Shown here one piece after another: positions 5,261-7,367 of a stretch of 7,367 nucleotides of DNA (position 1 is the stretch's first letter; every line of letters begins with the position of its first letter). A program made the translations under genes and the position numbers. Origin of the DNA: Desulfuromonadaceae bacterium GWB2_53_15 (GTDB lineage Bacteria > Desulfobacterota > Desulfuromonadia > Geobacterales > Pseudopelobacteraceae); NCBI GenBank assembly GCA_001824455.1, contig MHXL01000177.1, forward strand, positions 5,420 through 12,786. Direction: 5' to 3'. The notes under the pieces are model-generated. The model had not been told where the DNA came from. It searched no databases and saw nothing but the letters and a program-made list of their open reading frames with translations.

Positions 5261-6433
5261 CTATACCTCCAGTCTCATTTCAACGCCCCACGGCACCGGC
5301 TTTTCTCCTGCTCCAGTCAGCACCCACAATGTGGGAAAATCCATCTGCTCCGGCGCCGGACCGATGCCGTCGGTCAGGTAGATCACCGCAGCCGGCAAGG
5401 GGTGCATGTTTCTGGCATATTCGAAAACCGGCCGCAGGTCGGTAAACCCACCGCCATCGTAACGCTGGACGCCGCAAGAGGAGCCGCTGAAAGCTTCAAT
5501 GCGCTGGATGCGGCTGTTGGCATAAAGCACAGTGACTCGGGATTCCCGGCCGCGTGCGATCTGCAGCAGTTCCCGGGCAAAGGCCTCCCTCTGCTCGACG
5601 ATATTGGTGGAATCGCTGATGTCGATCCCCACCAGCAGATTGAGGCGGCGGCGCTTGCGGATGCCGGGGGTGTCGTGGCTGAAGCGGCGATGCTCGCGCA
5701 TCCAGGTGCTGGTTCGGCCGGTGCGGCCGGCAGTGGCCACAAACTGCTGCAGGATCTGGCGCCATGGAATCGGTGAAGGCCTGAGCAGGCCGTCCACCAC
5801 AATCTGAAGCTCGCCGGGAACCTCGCCATCGCTGCCCCGCTGGCTTTCCCTGGTTACTGCCCTGACAGCCTCCTCGGCCAGTGCCAGCGGTGTGCTGTCG
5901 GCGTCACTCCAGATGGCATGCTCATCCAGGGTGGTATCCGCGGCAGCATCGCGGCCTTCGCCGGCTGCGCCCCGCTCGGCAAGTTCACCATCCCCATAGC
6001 CGTCTCCATCCAGATTGCCGGTGTCGAAGGGGGGCACCAGACGGGAATAGTATTCTTCGGCCGCCAAACCTTCCTCCATGCCGTAATCCCCAGGTTGCAC
6101 GGCATCTTGCGGCAAATCGGCTATGGCCGGATTGATGGCCAGGTCACAGGCAATGTCCCAGTCATGCTGGTTGCGCCCCTTGCGGCGCAGCATGTGCAGG
6201 TGCAGCAGGTGCGTGACCAGATGTTCCAGCAGCGCCCGCTGTTCCTGCGTTGCTAGCAGGTCGAAGCAGCCGGGATCAACCGCCAGGATCGGGATGCCAT
6301 CCCGGATGGTCACACCGGCCGGTTTGCCCGCCAGGCTTCGTTGCTCACGGCGCAGGTTAAGTATGAAGTGCCCGTAAAAAGGGCGTTCGCGCAACAACCG
6401 CACAACTGCGTTTTCCAGACTGTTGATTGCCAT
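5261..6433 (-). CDS. DUF2201-type protein: metallopeptidase-like N-terminus and VWA-like C-terminal domain
   Basis: Starting at the ATG 6431-6433 this is a 390-residue soluble protein. Residues about 1-110 resemble the putative metallopeptidase domain of DUF2201 proteins, including DWDIACDLAINPAI (91-104). Where that family normally has HExxH, this protein reads HLVTH (71-75), so the catalytic glutamate is replaced by leucine. Residues about 115-205 form an acidic, low-complexity linker. Residues about 208-390 hold a VWA-like domain: GELQIVVDGLLRPSPIPWRQ, then a complete MIDAS with DISDS (271-275), Thr331 in GGGFTD and Asp355 in LTDG. Such proteins are typically encoded beside a MoxR-like AAA+ ATPase, as here, and the pair is thought to remodel or activate client proteins. 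An upstream in-frame extension to 6541 was not used because it only translates the repeat element. GGAA about 10 bases before the start is a weak ribosome binding site. Confidence 0.9.
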   Translation of the reverse strand: MAINSLENAVVRLLRERPFYGHFILNLRREQRSLAGKPAGVTIRDGIPILAVDPGCFDLLATQEQRALLEHLVTHLLHLHMLRRKGRNQHDWDIACDLAINPAIADLPQDAVQPGDYGMEEGLAAEEYYSRLVPPFDTGNLDGDGYGDGELAERGAAGEGRDAAADTTLDEHAIWSDADSTPLALAEEAVRAVTRESQRGSDGEVPGELQIVVDGLLRPSPIPWRQILQQFVATAGRTGRTSTWMREHRRFSHDTPGIRKRRRLNLLVGIDISDSTNIVEQREAFARELLQIARGRESRVTVLYANSRIQRIEAFSGSSCGVQRYDGGGFTDLRPVFEYARNMHPLPAAVIYLTDGIGPAPEQMDFPTLWVLTGAGEKPVPWGVEMRLEV

Positions 6434-6458
6434 GAATATAATTCCAAAAAACGGTTGA

Positions 6459-6603
6459 ACCACAGAGACACTGAGACACAGAGGAAATCTCAGAGATTGT
6501 TTGAAACAAACGATAACTTTAAAGATTAAAGGTGAAAGCAATAAACCGATTTTTTGCCTAACTATCTGTAATGGTTATCTCCGTACCTCTGTGTCTCCGT
6601 GGT
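6459..6603. repeat. Second CACAGAG-ended intergenic element, between the AAA+ and VWA genes
   Basis: ACCACAGAGACACTGAG at 6459 pairs with CTCTGTGTCTCCGTGGT ending at 6603 (15 of 17 positions). The interior is AT-rich. Part of it, AGGTGAAAGCAATAAACCGATT, resembles the site in the 4476-4810 element where the nested insertion sits. It takes up most of the 191 bases between the ATPase stop (6625) and the VWA start (6433). It has no coding content and may fold into a long stem in the transcript, which could weaken coupling between the two genes. Confidence 0.7.
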
Positions 6604-6624
6604 AAATGTTTTTATTGTTATAGG

Positions 6625-7367
6625 TCAATATGCTTCCTGCGAGATGGTGCGGATCGCATCCAGAATCACACCATCGTGTTTGTCCTGGGCAAGCAGCATG
6701 GCCACCTGCGGGATCTTGAGCAAAGATTTGACAAAGCCGAAGCGCAGGTCTCGCGGCAGCACGGAGATGTACTCCACCAGATTGGCTTCCTGCTCCGGAT
6801 CCAGCGCGGGAGTGGCCTGAAGCGTGGCATTCAGGTCATTAACCGTGGCGGCCTGGACATCGTCGCGCTGGTCAGCGGCCCGTCCGGATACCTGGAGCCA
6901 GTCGTTCAGCACTTCGGCGGCGGTCAGTGGTCGGCCCTTGCGGTCGGCCAGCCAGCGCATGAACATTATGGCCGCCTCCTTGCCGACAATCCCGGCATAG
7001 ACCTCCATCTCAAGATCGCCGGGGAAGCGGCAGTTCTTGCGCAGGATGCTGACCATCTCCCAGCCCCGTTCGCTCGGTTCCACCTGCAGATCCATCGGCA
7101 GGCCCTGCTTGGCCAGCATGCCCGAGTTTCCGGCCAGGAACTGGCGCACGTCTCCGGCCAGCTCGCGTTCAACGGCATAACGCGCCCAGCAGTGGTAGTC
7201 GGTTTCCACATACAACATCACCATCCGGTCGATCAGGGCCCGGTCCAGGGTGGCCACCTGGTAGGTGCCGTCCGGCGGGTTGATGCTGACAACGACCTTG
7301 TGGCGCTTTGACAGCTGGTGGGTGTGCAGCGCGCGCAGCAGCCCACCAGCTGTCAAAGCGCCACAAG
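6625..7367 (-). CDS. MoxR-like AAA+ ATPase, C-terminal part only (N-terminus beyond window)
   Basis: The reverse frame is open from the window edge to a TGA at 6625-6627. It contains the back half of an AAA+ domain: a sensor-1 strand VVVSINPPDGTY (Asn codon 7279-7281), then ATLDRALIDRMVML, whose IDR arginine (7225-7227) is in the place of the MoxR LDRF arginine finger. A helical lid-like region with a conserved-looking WARYA segment and a further helical C-terminus of about 100 residues follow. Walker A and B would lie upstream and are not in the window. A TTG at 7354-7356 can be read as a start, but it lies inside the terminal inverted repeat and would leave out the nucleotide-binding half, so I do not accept it. 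About the first 8 codons at the edge come from the suspect repeat arm. It is upstream of the VWA gene on the same strand, the usual order for AAA+/VWA systems. Confidence 0.85.
   Translation of the reverse strand, partial: CGALTAGGLLRALHTHQLSKRHKVVVSINPPDGTYQVATLDRALIDRMVMLYVETDYHCWARYAVERELAGDVRQFLAGNSGMLAKQGLPMDLQVEPSERGWEMVSILRKNCRFPGDLEMEVYAGIVGKEAAIMFMRWLADRKGRPLTAAEVLNDWLQVSGRAADQRDDVQAATVNDLNATLQATPALDPEQEANLVEYISVLPRDLRFGFVKSLLKIPQVAMLLAQDKHDGVILDAIRTISQEAY
7297..7367. repeat. Perfect 26-base inverted repeat ending exactly at the window edge
   Basis: CTTGTGGCGCTTTGACAGCT... at 7297-7322 is an exact reverse complement of 7342-7367, with a 19-base loop (7323-7341). The inner arm codes for part of the AAA+ protein (HQLSKRHK), so the outer arm is a backward copy of coding DNA. 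The arms may continue beyond the window. A perfect palindrome inside a conserved ATPase core and flush with a sequence end looks like a fold-back or assembly artefact; a genuine rearrangement is possible. Confidence 0.8.

Noticed and set aside
6434..6541. N-terminal extension of the VWA protein by 36 residues
   Set aside because: The added residues are simply the translated CACAGAG repeat; the ATG at 6431-6433 gives a sensible N-terminus.
6571..7311. A 246-residue open frame on the plus strand opposite the AAA+ gene
   Set aside because: Antisense to a gene with recognisable AAA+ motifs; it begins inside the repeat element and shows no protein features.
7354..7356. TTG start codon making a complete 243-residue protein
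   Set aside because: It lies in the terminal inverted repeat and would omit the Walker motifs; the gene is better read as cut by the window edge.

Overview
This window looks like chromosomal DNA of a GC-rich Gram-negative bacterium. A Desulfuromonadota/Geobacter-like source is my best guess. The grounds are an MCE-type lipid transport module, which implies an outer membrane, the gene styles, and dispersed CACAGAG-type and CCCTCTCCC-type intergenic repeats; this is an inference from style, not a proof. Most of the DNA codes on the minus strand. The only plus-strand genes are a small toxin-antitoxin pair. Both ends are cut: the left end truncates the C-terminus of a peptidase gene, and the right end truncates the N-terminal part of an AAA+ ATPase gene inside a suspicious perfect inverted repeat.

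Left block (1-3875, minus strand, read right to left): an EVE-domain protein, an MlaF-like ABC ATPase, an MlaD-like MCE protein and, after a 139-base gap containing an imperfect inverted repeat, an exported M16 zinc peptidase. The first three genes are joined by overlapping or near-overlapping stops and starts and look translationally coupled. The ATPase and MCE protein should form part of an inner-membrane phospholipid transporter. The MlaE-type permease it would need is not in the window; the EVE gene sits directly upstream of the ATPase gene.

Middle block (3882-4853): a promoter with overlapping palindromes drives a ribbon-helix-helix antitoxin and a RelE/ParE toxin, which overlap by 14 bases. 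Then comes about 415 bases without a gene. It is filled by a repeat element with CACAGAG-type inverted ends, into which a second hairpin-rich element bounded by a 12-base direct repeat appears to have inserted.

Right block (4854-7367, minus strand): the C-terminal part of a MoxR-like AAA+ ATPase, a second CACAGAG-ended element, a DUF2201-type protein (metallopeptidase-like N-terminus plus VWA-like C-terminus with an intact MIDAS), and a 134-residue protein I cannot identify, which starts two bases after the VWA stop. AAA+/VWA pairs generally act as chaperone- or insertase-like remodelling machines, so the small protein is a candidate partner. The VWA protein's peptidase motif lacks the catalytic glutamate. 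This cassette is the part of the window most likely to hold an undescribed function.
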